The notes beneath the pieces are model-generated. The model was not told where the DNA came from, searched no databases, and saw nothing but the letters and a program-made list of their open reading frames with translations. Below, piece after piece: positions 10,646 to 24,712 of a stretch of DNA of 64,000 nt. Within the stretch, counting starts at the first letter, position 1. The number at the start of each line of letters is the position of its first letter. Origin of the DNA: Elephas maximus indicus (taxonomy: Eukaryota > Chordata > Mammalia > Proboscidea > Elephantidae). The stretch is taken from the NCBI RefSeq assembly GCF_024166365.1, contig NC_064834.1, positions 51,688,001 through 51,752,000 on the forward strand, written 5' to 3'. The translations under genes were made by a program, and so were the position numbers.

Positions 10646-11080
10646 TCTTTTTAAAATTTAAGTCAGATAATGTCACTCATCTGCTCAAAACTCTCCAGTG
10701 GCTTCTTACTTCACTCAGCCAAAATCTTTACCAAGGCTTATAAGGCCTGACAGGAATCTCCTGCTGCGTGCTGCCCCCTCCCACACTGTTAGTCTCTACT
10801 CTTCCCTTGTTTACTCAGCTGCAATGCACGGCTGCCTTGCCAATCCTCACACATGCTAAAGCTTGCTCCTTCCCCTGGAGGCTTGCATTTGCTCTTTGCT
10901 TTGCCTGCAGTATTTTCCTCCCCCAAACCAGCATGGCTTCCCTCGTCAAGTGCTTCAGATCTCTGTTCCAAAGTCATCTCAGTGGAAAAGACTTTTCTGA
11001 GCAGCAATGACACCCCCCTCCCCATGGCATTCCCTATATCTCTGTCCTGATTTAATTTTCTCTGTAGCTGTTATGGAAAT

Positions 11081-11258
11081 CCTGGTAGCATAGTGGTTAA
11101 GAGCTACAGCTGCTAACCAAGAGGTTGGGAGTTCGAATTCACCAGGCGCCCCTTGGAAACCCTATGGGGGAGTGCTACTCTGTCCTATGAAGTTGCTATG
11201 ACTATGAGTCAGAACCAACTTGGCAGCAAAGGGTTTGGTTTTGTTTTGGTTTATAGGT
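11081..11258 (+). mobile_element. AfroSINE
   Basis: Well-preserved sense copy: ATCCTGGTAGCATAGTGG, TTAAGAGCTACAGCTGC, B box GAGTTCGAATTCACC, 3' GAGTCAGAACCAACTTGG and a T/G tail. Confidence 0.92.
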
Positions 11259-11291
11259 CTTATTTCCTTTGGGTATAATATATATATTTAC

Positions 11292-11498
11292 TTGCTGTTG
11301 TTTGGTGTCATCAAGTTGATTCTGACACTTAGTGACCCCATATGACAGAGTAGAACTGCTCCATAGGGTTTTCTAGGCTGTAATCTTTACAGAAGCATAT
11401 CACCAGGTCTTTCTCCCGCAGAGCAGCTGGGTAGGTTTGAACTGCCAACCTTTTGGTTAGCAACTGAGTGCTTAACCATTGCACCACCAGGGCTTCTT
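11292..11498 (-). mobile_element. AfroSINE, long subfamily
   Basis: Reverse copy with the extra block GGCTGTAATCTTTACAGAAG and TCTTTCTCCCGCAGAGCAG, ending CACCACCAGGGCTTC. Confidence 0.88.
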
Positions 11499-11690
11499 TT
11501 ATGTTTACTTAGTTATTGATTTATTGTCTGTCTTATCCCACTAGAATTAAGGCCCATGAGGGCTGGGCCTTTGTTTTATTCTCTACTGTATATCCAGAGT
11601 CTATAAAAGTGCTTGCATACAGTGGATGATCACTAAATATTTGTGGAATGAATGAATGAAGGGAATAAATGGGTGAACAGCTCAAGTTAT

Positions 11691-13600
<1,910 letters not shown>

Positions 13601-13979
13601 TAACCCTTTGTTTCCTGGAGAATTTTAGGAAATTGGCCCATGGCTATTCTCTATATTACAACATTCAGGGTATATTAAAATAGAGCTCTCTGCACCTTTC
13701 TATTTATCCCATGTACTGCTGCCAGAACTATGTTTCTTAAGCACTGTTCTGTTTTGTCCCTTTTTCCCATTCAATTAAGAAAGTGAATAAATAAGCCAAA
13801 AACTAAGAGAAATCATTTGCAAGATATCTGAAGATATCTCTAGAATATATAATGAACTCTTAGAACACAATAAGAAAAGAAACTCAATTTTAAAATAGCA
13901 AAATATTTGAATAGATATGCTACCAAAGAAGATGCATGAATAGCTAATAAGCGCATGAAAAGATGCTTAACATCACTAG

Positions 13980-14649
13980 TGTCATGGATTGAATTGTGTC
14001 CCCCCAAAATATGTGTCAACTTGACTATATCATGATCCCCAGTATTGTGTGGTTGTCCTCCATTTTGTGATCTGATTATCCTCCATTCTGTGATGTGTTA
14101 TAAATCCTAGCCTCTATGCCTATGTTTATGGTCCCATTTGGGAGTGAGCTCTCTGTTATGTTAATGAGGTAGGATTAGGTCATATTAATGAGGGTTAGGA
14201 TAAGATATGACACTCTTATTCAGGTCACAGCCCTGATCCGATGTAAAGACGTAAAGGGAGTTTCCCTGGTGTGCCCTCCATTACCTTTTATCTTACAAGA
14301 GATAAAAGAGACGACAGAGAGCAGAAAGGGAGGGACACACTGCCACCAAGAAACAAGTGCTGGGAGCAGAGGCATCCTTTGGACCCTGGGTCCTGGTCCT
14401 GAGAACATCCTAGACCCAGGGGAAGATTGATGCCAAGACACATGGAGATTTCCAAGGAAAGCTGAGTCCACAGATGTTGAAAGGAGACAAGGACCTTCAC
14501 CCAGAGCCAACAGAGAGAAAGCCTCCCCTTAGAGCTGGCGCCCTGAATTCGGACTTTTAGCCTCCTAAACTGTGAGAGAATAAATTTCTGTTTGTTACAG
14601 CCATTCACTTGTGGTATTTCTACTATAGCAGCGCTAGATAACTAAGACA
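13980..14649 (+). mobile_element. Solitary MaLR-type LTR
   Basis: Starts TGTCATGGATTGAATTGTG and ends AGATAACTAAGACA. It contains ACTGTGAGAGAATAAATTTC (AATAAA at the LTR poly(A) site). Inserted in the L1M. Confidence 0.85.
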
Positions 14650-14705
14650 TTTAGTCATTAAGAAAATAAAAATTAAAACTATAAGATACCACTTCATACC
14701 ACTCG

Positions 14706-14917
14706 CCACCACACTAGTCGCAGTCAAGTTGTTCCGACTCATGGTGACCCCAAGTGTTTCAGAGTAGAACTGTGCTCCATAGGCTTTTCAATGGCTGTGA
14801 CCTTTCAGAAGTAGATTTCCAGGCCTTTCTTCTGATACATCTCTGGGTAGACTCGAATCTCCAACCTTTCAGTTAGCAGCCGAACTCTTAACCTTTCGTG
14901 CCACCTGGGGACTCCTT
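14706..14917 (-). mobile_element. AfroSINE, long subfamily
   Basis: Reverse copy: GCAGTCAAGTTGTTCCGACT, GACCTTTCAGAAGTAG, AGTTAGCAGCCGAACTC, GTGCCACCTGGGG. The flanks contain ACCCACT/GCCCACT. Confidence 0.82.
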
Positions 14918-15689
14918 ATGCCCACTGAGAATATAGCTGGATAGAATGGCTATAATAAAAAAAGATAGACAATAACAAGTGTTGGTAAGGATAGGGAGAA
15001 ACTGGAACCCTCATAAATTGCTGATGAGAATGTAAAATGGTGTAGCCATTTCGGAAAACAGCTTGGCAGTTTCTTAAAAGGTTAAACATAGAGTTACCAT
15101 ATGACCCAGCAATTAATTTCATTCCTAGGTATAGACCCAAGAAAAATTAACACATATGTCTATACAAAGACTTGTATACAAATGTTTATAGCTGCATTAT
15201 CCACAACAGCCCAAAAATGGAAAAACCCAAATAAATGTCCAACAACTGGTGGATAGATAAACAAAATGTGTTATATTTATACAATGGGATACTATTTGTC
15301 AGTTAAGGGGAATGATGTAACAACATGGGTAAACTTCAAAAACACCATGCTTTTAGTGAAAGAAGCCAAACACAAAGAGCACATATTATATGATTCCATT
15401 TATATAAAAAGTCCTGAAGTCAAATCTATAGGAACAGAAAGTAGATTAGTGGTTGCCTAGGCCTGGGGGTGGGAAATAGGATTAACTGTAAATGGGCACG
15501 AGGAATGTTACTGGAGTGATAGAAATGTTCTAACCGGAAAACAACCTAAAGCTGGATTATGGCGATGGTAACAAAACTTGGTAAGTTTATTATAAATCAT
15601 TGAATTGTACACTTAGAATGGGTGAATTTTATTGTATGTAAATTATTGTTCCTTCATATAATTGTCTTTTTTCTTTTTTTTTTTTTAAA

Positions 15690-16115
15690 GCCTTCAATGG
15701 ACCCTCATGCACTAGAGGGTAAAATCCAAATGCTTCCACTTGGCTTTCAAGGTCCTTCCTACCAAGTCCAGTCATCACTTGCCAATCCATCTCTCACTCC
15801 AGTGTAGCCACACCACACTGCCTGCTGTCTTCTGAACATGCTTTTATCACCTGCATTTCTGCTTTTGCTCATGCTGTTTCCCTAGGCAGCTTAACTTACC
15901 TCAAAACCTGGGTTTTCCTCACCTTCCTATGCAGTTGCTGCCAAATAAGACTTTGTTTTGCCAATTCTTATCACTTTGCCAGTTATGTGTTTATCCATTG
16001 TGCTAGGTGTTAGGGTGTAATGGTGAACAATACACTGTTCCTGCCCTCCAGGATGACCCACAGTCTCTAGCATGGAGCCTGGCACACCTGCTCAACATTT
16101 GTTGAAAGAATGAAT
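15690..16115 (+). mobile_element. L2-like LINE fragment
   Basis: TAAAATCCAAATGCTTCC, TTTCAAGGTCCTTCC and, at the end, GCATGGAGCCTGGCACACC, then TTTGTTGAAAGAATGAATG. Confidence 0.55.
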
Positions 16116-16685
16116 GAACAAACTCACTATTGAATTTCCCCTCCCTGACGTGCTACTGCTCTAAATTAGGGAACTTTCCCAGGGAAATCCTGTGCTTTTA
16201 TAACCTGTCAGTAAAGACTGCTTATTTCTTCTTGGGTATATTGGGTGAACATCATGGAGCCAGGACAGTCTGGTCCACGGATAGACCAGAAGTTGGCCCA
16301 AGATAAGTTACAAATTAGCACTATCACAGGGCTGCTGCCTTAAACCTATTACTAAGAGTCTGTACTTTTCTGATGAGATCCTGTCATTCCAGGTATGAAG
16401 GCAGGAATCAAGAGAGCAGGCTCAGAGGTCATAACTAATGCTGCCACATTAGGCTCTTGACTCTGGCCAATAGCCACTGTCACTACTCTGCATTTCGCTT
16501 AGTGGCCCCTGGATAATGTCAAATTATTTCTCTGTAATCTCAAATTGTCCCATTTCTCTGGCAAATATGCCTATAGTTCTTTAATGGGCACTTTACTTAT
16601 TATGGTTCTTTTACCCATGCTAAACAGGTGACTCCCATTCTCTAGGGCAGGAATGCACCTTCCCTGCCTGTTTGAACTATGTATT
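16116..16685. other. Intergenic, nothing recognised
   Basis: Upstream of CPN1, between an L2 and an RTE derivative. No coding or repeat signal that I can name. Confidence 0.5.
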
Positions 16686-17058
16686 GTTGTAAACTGGAAA
16701 TTCGTTGTTAGCTTGTTGTTCGCTGCCATGGAGTAGGCCCTCCACTCATGGTGACCCCATGCACAACAGAATGAAATACTGCCTGGTCTTGCATTATCCC
16801 CATGATCGGTTGTGGTTTGTACTGTTGTGATTCATAGAGTTTTGACTGCCTGACCTTTGAAAATAGATCACCAGGCCTTTCTTCCTAGTTGGTCTTGGTC
16901 AGGAAGTTCCTCTGAAGCCTGTTCGGCATCATGGAAACATATAAGCGTCCAGTGACAGATGGAGGGTGGCTGCATATGAGGTACACTGGCTGGGAGTTGA
17001 ACCTGAGTCTCTTGCATGGAAGGCGAGAATTCTACTACTGAACCACCACTGCCCCCCA
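16686..17058 (-). mobile_element. RTE-derived non-autonomous element
   Basis: One end (GTTGTTCGCTGCCATGGAG to CACAACAGAATGAAATACTG) resembles the 3' end of the RTE at 48802-48870. The other end (TTGGTCTTGGTCAGGAAG, TCTGAAGCCTGTTCGGCATC) resembles the RTE 5' region at 54840-54930. The coding body is missing. It looks like an internally deleted RTE derivative. Confidence 0.55.
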
Positions 17059-17091
17059 AACAGGCAATAAACCAAAGAACAAAACAAAAAA

Positions 17092-17248
17092 ACAAACTCA
17101 TTGCTGTTGAGCCAATTCCAACTCATAGCAACCCTATAGGACAGAGTAGAACTGCCCCCACGGGGTTTCCAAGGAGCTTCTGGTGAACTTGAACTGCTGG
17201 CCTTTTGGTTAGCAAATGAGCTCTTAAGCACTCTGCCACCAAGGTTCC
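17092..17248 (-). mobile_element. AfroSINE
   Basis: Reverse copy: CATTGCTGTTGAGCCAATTC, ACCCTATAGGACAGAGTAG, TTTTGGTTAGCAAATGAGC, CTGCCACCAAGGTTCC. Confidence 0.9.
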
Positions 17249-17354
17249 AAACATGGAATACCCTGTGTGTATTAGGGCAGAGTTTGGGACTCTCGGTAGG
17301 TAAGTGCCAGAGTAAATGCACTGAAGCCAGACGGCATAGGATGCCTCTTGAAGC

Positions 17355-17625
17355 AACTAGGGGGAGTAGAAGGAGCATGGGCTTGAGTGTCAGACAGACA
17401 AGATTTCAAATCCAAGTTTGACAACTATCTGACACCTTGATTTGAATTTGGGTGAATTATTTAACATTTTTAAACCTCATTCCTTCTGTATAAAATAGCA
17501 AAAAAGAAAAAAGTGGCTCCTTCCTCGTGGCTAGTTGTGTGGATCAAATAAGATAATGTATGTAGTGTCTTTTGCACAGAGCCTGGCACATAGTAATGGC
17601 TCAGCACATAGTAGTTGTAGTAGTA
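17355..17625 (+). mobile_element. MIR SINE
   Basis: Nearly complete sense MIR: GGAGCATGGGCTTGAGTGTC, GGTGAATTATTTAAC, ATCAAATAAGATAATGTATG, GCACAGAGCCTGGCACATAG. Confidence 0.8.
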
Positions 17626-18215
17626 ATTGTAGCAGTAGCAGCATTAAGCACCTACTCTGCACCAGAGACTATGCTAGCTGATGGGGATACAATTCATTCA
17701 TTCATTTAATAAGTACATGAAGACTTTACTACTAAGGCTAAAGCCTTTACATCTGTTAAAGCCAGTGAAGGTCCTTGCCCTATGGCACTTACCTTCTAGT
17801 GAAGAGACTGACAACAAAGAGTGAAGACAGTCTGTATCCTCTGGTACAGTTAGCTCAATATCCTACTCAACCCATCCAGTGAATACAGACACCCAGCAGG
17901 GGTAAGTATCCACCAGAGAAATGCAAGCAAAGAAAGAAGTGCTTTAAAAATTGGAAAGAGTTGAGAGGAGCTTTTTTTTTTTTTAGGATACTTACCCTCA
18001 AGTAGGGAGGTGTGGGAAATCATACTCTTTGCTTCAGTCATCTCTCCGTTAGACACTAGACAAAAGAGAGAGGAAGGGAGAAGGGTAGGCGAATAAGCAA
18101 GTGAGCCTTGCTTAAGCAAATGAACCAATCTTTCTAACCCACGTCTTCTACAATTATCTTAGTTTTAAATTGCCATCAATCCTCCAGCAGTAATTCTGAG
18201 CTTCTGGAGGGCAGC
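17626..18215. other. Intergenic, nothing recognised
   Basis: Contains a short (TTCA)n-like run near 17695 and a T-run near 17975. No element or gene identified. Confidence 0.45.
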
Positions 18216-18423
18216 TGTCATGGATTGAATTGTGTCCCCTCCAAAAAAAAATAAGTGTCAACTTGGTTAGGCCGTGATTCCCATTTTGTGCAGTTGTCCT
18301 CCATTTTGTGATTGCAATTTTATGTTAAGAGGATTAGGATGGGATTGTAACACCACCCTGACTCAGGTCACCTCCCTGAACCAGTGTAAAGGGAATTTCC
18401 CTGGGGTATGGCCTCCACCACCT
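18216..18423 (+). mobile_element. Truncated MaLR-type LTR
   Basis: Starts TGTCATGGATTGAATTGTG and runs to GGCCTCCACCACC, matching the first part of the LTR at 13980. The remainder is absent. L1-B abuts it, and the sequence beyond L1-B (26341 onward) does not continue the LTR. Confidence 0.75.
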
Positions 18424-19418
18424 TTTATTTTTTAAATAATTTTTATTGTGCTTTAAGTGAAAGCTTGCAGATAAAGTCAGTCTCTCATATATAAACGTAT
18501 ATATACCTTACTACATACTCCCACTTACTCTCCCCCTAATGAGTCAGCCCGCTCCCTCCTTTCAGTCTCTCCTTTTGTAACCGTTTTGCCAGTTTCTAAC
18601 CCATTCTACCCTCCCATCTTCCCTCTAGACAGGAGATGCCAACATAGTCTCAAGTGTCCACATGATACAAGTAGCTCACTCTTCATCGGCATCTCTCTCC
18701 AACCCATTGTCCAGTCCAATCCATGTCTGATGAGTTGTCTTCGGGAACAGAAGGTTTGGGGACCATGACCACTGGGATTCTTCTAGTCTCAGTCAGACCA
18801 TTAAGTCTGGTCTTTTATGAGAATTTGGGGTCTGCTTCCCACTGATGTCCTGCTCCCTCAGGGGTTCTCTGTTGTGCTCCCTGTCAGGGCAGTCATCGGT
18901 TGTGGCCGGGCACCATCTAGTTCTTCTGGTCTCAGGATGATGTAAGTCTCTAGTTCATTTGGCCCTTTCTGTCTCTTGGGCTCATAATTACCTTGTGACC
19001 CTGATGTTCTTCATTCTCCTTTGATCCAGGTGGGTTGAGACCCATTGATGCATCTTAGATGGCCGCTTGTTAGCATTTAAGACCCCAGACGCCACAGTTC
19101 AAAGTGGGATGAAGAATGTTTTCATAATAGAATTATTTTGCCAATTGACTTAGAAGCCCCCTTAAGCCATAGTCCCCAAACCCCCGCCCTTACTCCGCTG
19201 AGCTTTGAAGCATTCAGTTTATCCAGGAAACTTCTTTGCTTTTGGTCCAGTCCAGTTGAGCGGACCTTCCCTGTATTGAGTATTGTCCTTCCCTTCACCT
19301 AAAGTAGTTCTTATCTACTAACTAATCAGTAAATAACCCTCTCCCACCCTCCCTCCCTTCCCCCTCTCGTAACCACAAAAGAATGTGTTCTTCTCAGTTT
19401 ATACTATTTCTCAAGAAC

Positions 19419-22400
19419 TTATAATAGTGGTCTTATACAGTATTTGTCCTTTTGCATCTGACTAATTTCACTCAGCATAATGCCTTCCAGGTTCCTCCAT
19501 GTTAGGAAATGTTTCACAGATTCGTCACTGTTCTTTATCGATGCGTAGTATTCCATTGTGTGAATACACCATAATTTATTTAACCATTCATCCGTTGATG
19601 GACACCTTGGTTGCTTCCAGCTTTTTGCTATTGTAAACAGTGCTGCAATAAACATGGGTGTGCATATATCTATTTGTGTGAAGGCTCGTTTCTCTAGGGT
19701 ATATTCCGAGGAGTGGGATTTCTGGGTTGTATGGTAGTTCTATTTCTAACTTTTTGAGAAAACTCCAGATAGAGTGGTTGTACCATTTGACATTCCCACC
19801 AGCAGTGTATAAGAGTTCCAATCTCTCCGCAGTCCCTCCAACATTTATTATTTTGTGTTTTTTGGATTAATGCCAGCTTTGTTGGAGTGAGATGGAATCT
19901 CATTGTAATTTTAATTTGCATTTCTCTAATGGCTAATGATCTAGAGCATTTTCTCATGTTTCTGTTAACTGCTGAATATCTTCTTTAGTGAAGTGCGTGT
20001 TCATATCCTTTGTCCACTTTTTGATTGGGTTGTTTGTCTTTTTGTGGTTGAGTTTTGACAGAATCATATAGATTTTAGAGATCAGGCGGGGTCAGAGATG
20101 TCATAGCTGAAAATTCTTTCCCAGTCTGTAGGTGGTCTTTCTACTCTTTTGGTGAAGTCTTTAGATGAGCATAGGTGTTTGATTTTTAGGAGCTCCCAGT
20201 TATCTGGTTTCTCTTCGCCATTTTTAGTAATGTATTGTATTCTGTTTATGCCTTGTATTAAGGCTCCTAACATTGTCCCTATTTTTTCTTCCATGATCTT
20301 TATCGTTTTAGTCTTTATGTTTAGGTCTTTGATCCACTTGGAGTTAGTTTTTGTGCATGGTGTGAGGTATGGCTCCTGTTTCATTTTTTTGCAAATAGAT
20401 ATCCAGTTATGCCAGCACCATTTGTTAAAAAGACTATCTTTCCCCCAATTAACTGACACTGGGCCTTTGTCAAATATCAGCTGTTCATACGTGGATGGAT
20501 TTATTTATATCTAGTTCTCAATTCTGTTCCATTGGTCTATGTGCCTGTTGTTGTACCAGTACCAGGCTGTTTTGACTATTGTGGCTGTATAATATGTTTT
20601 AAAAACAGTTAGAGTGAGGCCTCCCACTTTCTTCTTCTTTTTCAGTGATGCTTTACTTATCCAGGGCTTCTTTCCCTTAATATGAAGTTGGTGATTTGTT
20701 TCTCCATCACATTAAAAAATGTCATTGGAATTTGGATCGGAAGTGCATTGTATGTATAGATGGCTTTTGGTAGAATAGACATTTTTTCTGTTAAGTCTTC
20801 CTATCCATGAGCAATGTATGTTTTTCCACTTATGTAGGTTCCTTTTAGTTTCTTGCACTAGTATTTTGTAGTTTTCTTTGTATAGGTCTTTTACATCTTT
20901 GGTAAGATTTATTCCTAAGTATTTTATCTTCTTGGGGGCTACTGTGAATGGTATTGATTTGGTTATTTCCTCTTTGATGTTCTTTTTGTTGATGTAGAGG
21001 AATCCAAGTGATTTTTGTATGTTTATCTTCTACCCTGAGACTCTGCCGAACTCTTCTATTAGTTTCAGTAGTTTTCTGGAGGATTCCTTAGGGTTTTCTG
21101 TGTATAAGATCATGTCATCTGCAAATAGAGATAATTTTACTTCTTCCTTGCCAATCCAGATGCCCCTTATTTCTTTGTCTAGCCTAATTGCTCTGGCTAG
21201 GACCTCTAGCACAATGTTGAATAAGAGCGGTGATAAAGGGCATCCTTGTCTGGTTCCCGTTCTCAAGGGAAATGCTTTTAGGCTCTCTCCATTTAGAATG
21301 ATGTTGGCTGTTGGCTTTGTATAGATGCCCTTTATTATGTTGAGGAATTTTCCTTCAATTCCTATTTTACTGGGAGTTTTTTTTTTTTTTTTTTAATCAT
21401 GAATGGGTGTTGGACTTTGTCAAATGCCTTTTCTGCATCAGTTGATAAGATCATGTGGTTTTTGTCTTTTCTTTTATTTATATGGTGGATTACATTAATG
21501 GTTTTACTAATATTAAACCAGCCTTGCATACCTGCTGTAAATCCCACTTGGTCGTGGTGGATTATTTTTTTGATATGTTGTTGTATTCTGTTGGCTAGAA
21601 TTTTGTTGAGGATTTTTGCATCTATGTTCATGAGGGATATAGGTCTGTAATTTTCTTTTTTTATATTGTCTTTACCTGGTTTTGGTATCAGGGATATGGT
21701 GGCTTCATAGAATGAGTTAGGTAGTATTCTGTCATTTTCTGTGCTTTGAAATACCTTTAGTAGCAGTGATGTTAACTCTTCTCTGAAAGTTTGGTAGAAC
21801 TCTGCAGTGAAGCCGTCCGGGCCAGGGCTTTTTTTTGTTGGGAGTTTTTTGATTACCTTTTCAATGTCTTCTTTTGTTATGGGTCTATTTAGTTGTTCTA
21901 CTTCTGATTGTGTTAGTTTAGGTAGGTGGTGTTTTTCTAGGAATTCATCCATTTCTTCTAGGTTTTCAAATTTGTTAGAGTACAATTTTTCATAATAATC
22001 TGATACGATTCTTTTAATTTCAGTTAAGTCTGTTGTGCTGTGGCCCATCTCGTTTCTTATTCAGGTTATTTGTTTCCTTTCCTGTATTTCTTTAGTCAGT
22101 CTGGCCAGTGGTTTATCAATTGTGTTAATTTTTTCAAAGAACCAGCTTTTGGCTTTGTTAATTCTTTCAATTGTTTTTCTGTTCTCTAATTCATTTAGTT
22201 TAGCTCTAATTTTTATTATTTGTTTTCTTCTGGTGCCTGATGGATTCTTTTGTTGCTCACCTTCTATTTGTTCAAGTTGTAGGGACAGTTCTCTGATTTT
22301 GGCTCTTTCTTCTTTTTGTATGTGTGCATTTATTGATATAAATTGACCTCTGAGCACTGCTTTTGCTATGTCCCGGAGGTTTTGATAGGAAGTGTTTTCA

Positions 22401-23231
22401 TTCTCATTGCATTCTATGAATTTCTTTTTTTCCTCCTTAATGTCTTCTGTAACCCAGTCTTTTTTGAACAGGTTATTTTTCAGTTTCCAAGTATTTGATT
22501 TCTTTTCACTGATTTTTCTGTTATTGACTTCCACTTTTACGGCCTTGTGGTCTGAGAAGATGCTTTGTAATATTTTGATATTTTGGATTCTGCAAAGGTT
22601 TGTTTTATGACCTAATATGTGATCTATTCTAGAGAACGTTCCGTGTGCACTGGAAAAAAAAGCATATTTTGCAGCTGTTGGGTGGAGTGTTCTGTATAAG
22701 TCTATGAGGTCAAGTTGGTTGATTGTTGTAATTAGGTCTTCTGTGTCTCTATTGAGCTTCTTAGTGGAAGTCCTATCCTTCTCCGAAAGTGGTGTGTTGA
22801 AGTCTCCTACTATAATTGTGGAGGTGTCTATCTCACTTTTCAGTTCTGTTAAAGTTTGTTTTATGTATCTTGCAGCCCTGTCATTGGGTGCATAAATATT
22901 TAATATGGTTATATCTTCCTGGTCAATTGTCCCTTTTATCATTATGTAGTGTCCTTCTTTATCCTTTGTGGTGGATTTAACTTTAAAGTCTATTTTGTCA
23001 GAAATTAATATTGCTACTTCTGCTGTTTTTGGTTGTTGTTTGCTTGATATATTTTTTTCCATCCTTTGAGTTTTAGTTTGTGTCTCTAAGTCTAAGGTGT
23101 GTCTCTTGTAGGCAGCATATAGATGGATTGTGTTTCTTTATCCAGTCTGAGACTCTCTCTCTCTTTATTGGTGCATTTAGTCCATTTACATTCAGTGTAA
23201 TTATAGATAAGTATGTGTTTAGTGCTGTCAC
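19419..23231 (-). pseudogene. L1-B ORF2 (endonuclease-reverse transcriptase), degenerate
   Basis: Would encode the L1 ORF2 protein: an APE-type endonuclease, a reverse transcriptase and a Cys-rich C terminus. The initiator reads GTG instead of ATG at 23231. Lesions seen: a 4-base deletion near 23075 (ACACAAACTAAAAC, against ACACAAACAAACTAAAAC in L1-C), a TGA at about 22061 in ITxIRNEMG, and an expanded A-run at 21378-21396 that shifts frame and leaves KKKKKK before a stop. Further frameshifts follow. The RT motif FADD is at 21125-21114. The longest preserved piece (23062-22061) covers endonuclease and linker residues. Confidence 0.92.
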
Positions 23232-23691
23232 TTTGATGTCTTTTTGTGTGTGTTGTTGACAGTTTCATTTTTCCACTTACTTTTTTCTGCTGAGGTGTTT
23301 TTCTTTGTAAACTGTGTGTTCCTCATTTTCATAGTAGTTAAATTTATGTTTGCTGAGTCATTATGTTTTTCTTGGTGTTTATTTTGAGTTATGGAATTGT
23401 TAGACCTCTTTGTGGTTACCTTAATATTTACCCCTATTTTTCTAAGTAAAAACCTAACTTGCATCATCCTATATCACCTTGTTTTCCTCTCCATATGGCA
23501 GTTCTATGCCTCCTGTATTCAGTCCCTCTTTTTGATTATTGTGATCTTTTACATAATGACTTCAATGATTCCCTGTTTTGAGCATTTTTTTTCTTTTTAA
23601 AATTAATCTTAATTTGTTTTTGTGATTTCCCTATTTGAGTTGATATCAGGATGTTCTGTTCTGTGACCTTGTGTTGTGTTGGTATCTGATA

Positions 23692-24712
23692 TTATTGATT
23701 TTCTGGCCGAACAATTTCCTTTAGTATTTCTTGTAGCTTTGGTTTGGTTTTTGCGAATTCTCTAAGCTTGTGTTTATCTGTAAATATTTTAATTTCACCT
23801 TCATATTTGAGAGAGAGTTTCACTGGATAAATGATCCTTGGCTGGCAGTTTTTCTCCTTCAGTTCTCTATATATGTCATCCCAGTGCCTTCCTGCCTGCA
23901 TGGTTTCTGCTGAGTAGTCTGAACTTATTGATTCTCCTTTGTAGGCGACCTTTCTTTTATCCCTGGCTGCTTTTAACATTTTCTGTTCATCTTTGGTTTT
24001 GGCAAGTTTAATGATAATGTCTTGGTGATTTTCTTTTTGGATCAATCTTATATGGGGTTCGATGAGCATCTTGGATAGATATCCTTTCGTCTTTCATGAT
24101 GTCAGGGAAGTTTTCTGCCAACAGATCTTCAACTATTCTCTCCGTATTTTCTGTTATCCCTCCCTGTTCTGGAACTCCAATCACACACAAGTTATTCTTC
24201 TTGACAGAGTCCCACATGATTCTTAGAGTTTCTTCATTTTTTAAAATTCTTTTATCTGATTTTTCTTCAATCGTATTGGTGTCAGTTGCCTTATCCTCCA
24301 GCTCCCCCACTCTGCATTCCAATTCCTCGATTCTGCTCCTCTGACTTCCTATTGCGTTGTCTAATTCTGTAATTTTACTGTTAATCTTTTGGATTTCTGA
24401 ATGCTGTCTCTCTATGGATTCTTGCAGCTTATTAATTTTTTTCACTATGTTCTTGAATAATCTTTTTGATTTCTTCAACTGCTTTATTGTGTGTTCCTTG
24501 GCTTTTTCCATAGATTGCCTTATTTCATTTCTGAGGTCGTCCCTGATGTCTTGAAGCACTCTGTAAATTAGTTTTCTATGTTCTGCATCTGGCAATTCCA
24601 GGATTGTATCTTCATTTGGGAAAGATTTTGATTCTTTAATTTGGGGAGTTGTAGAAGCAGTCATGGTCTGCTTCTTTATGAGGTTTGATATTGACTGCTG
24701 TCTCTGAGCCAT
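23692..24712 (-). pseudogene. L1-B ORF1 (RNA-binding chaperone), one frameshift
   Basis: L1 ORF1 protein of about 340 codons starting MAQRQQSISNLIKKQ. The N-terminal half has a long coiled coil with many Glu/Lys heptads (KINKLQESIERQHSEIQKIN). The RNA-recognition part includes NNLCVIGVPEQGG and the C-terminal domain AETMQAGRHWDDIY, ending PENQ. Relative to L1-C, two bases are missing near 24020 (GACATTATCAT instead of GACATATTATCAT), which splits the ORF into overlapping frames. Otherwise it is open. Confidence 0.92.

Larger units (their letters stand above)
10650..11690 (+). mobile_element. L2 LINE fragment with two SINEs
   Basis: L2 landmarks in order: CAAAACTCTCCAGTGGCTTC, GGCTTATAAGGCCTGACAGG, then after the SINEs TTATTGTCTGTCTTATCCCA, CATGAGGGCTGGGCC and CACTAAATATTTGTGGAATG. 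The ORFs in 10768-11050 lie inside this repeat. Confidence 0.78.
13760..15665 (+). mobile_element. Old L1M element, split by an LTR and a SINE
   Basis: Left piece 13760-13979 (AGGCAT-type ORF2 text such as GATGCTTAACATCACTAG), middle 14650-14705 (AAAATTAAAACTATAAGATAC) and right 14918-15665 (ATGACCCAGCAATTAATTTC, TGTTTATAGCTGCATTATCC, GGGTGAATTTTATTGTATG). Order and orientation are consistent with one ORF2-to-3'-end L1 copy. Confidence 0.8.

Noticed and set aside
10768-11050. Overlapping ORFs on both strands
   Set aside because: They lie entirely in an L2 LINE fragment in its non-coding 3' region.
16929-17378. 149-codon minus-strand ORF upstream of CPN1
   Set aside because: It spans an RTE derivative and a SINE in succession; no conserved domain or coding composition.
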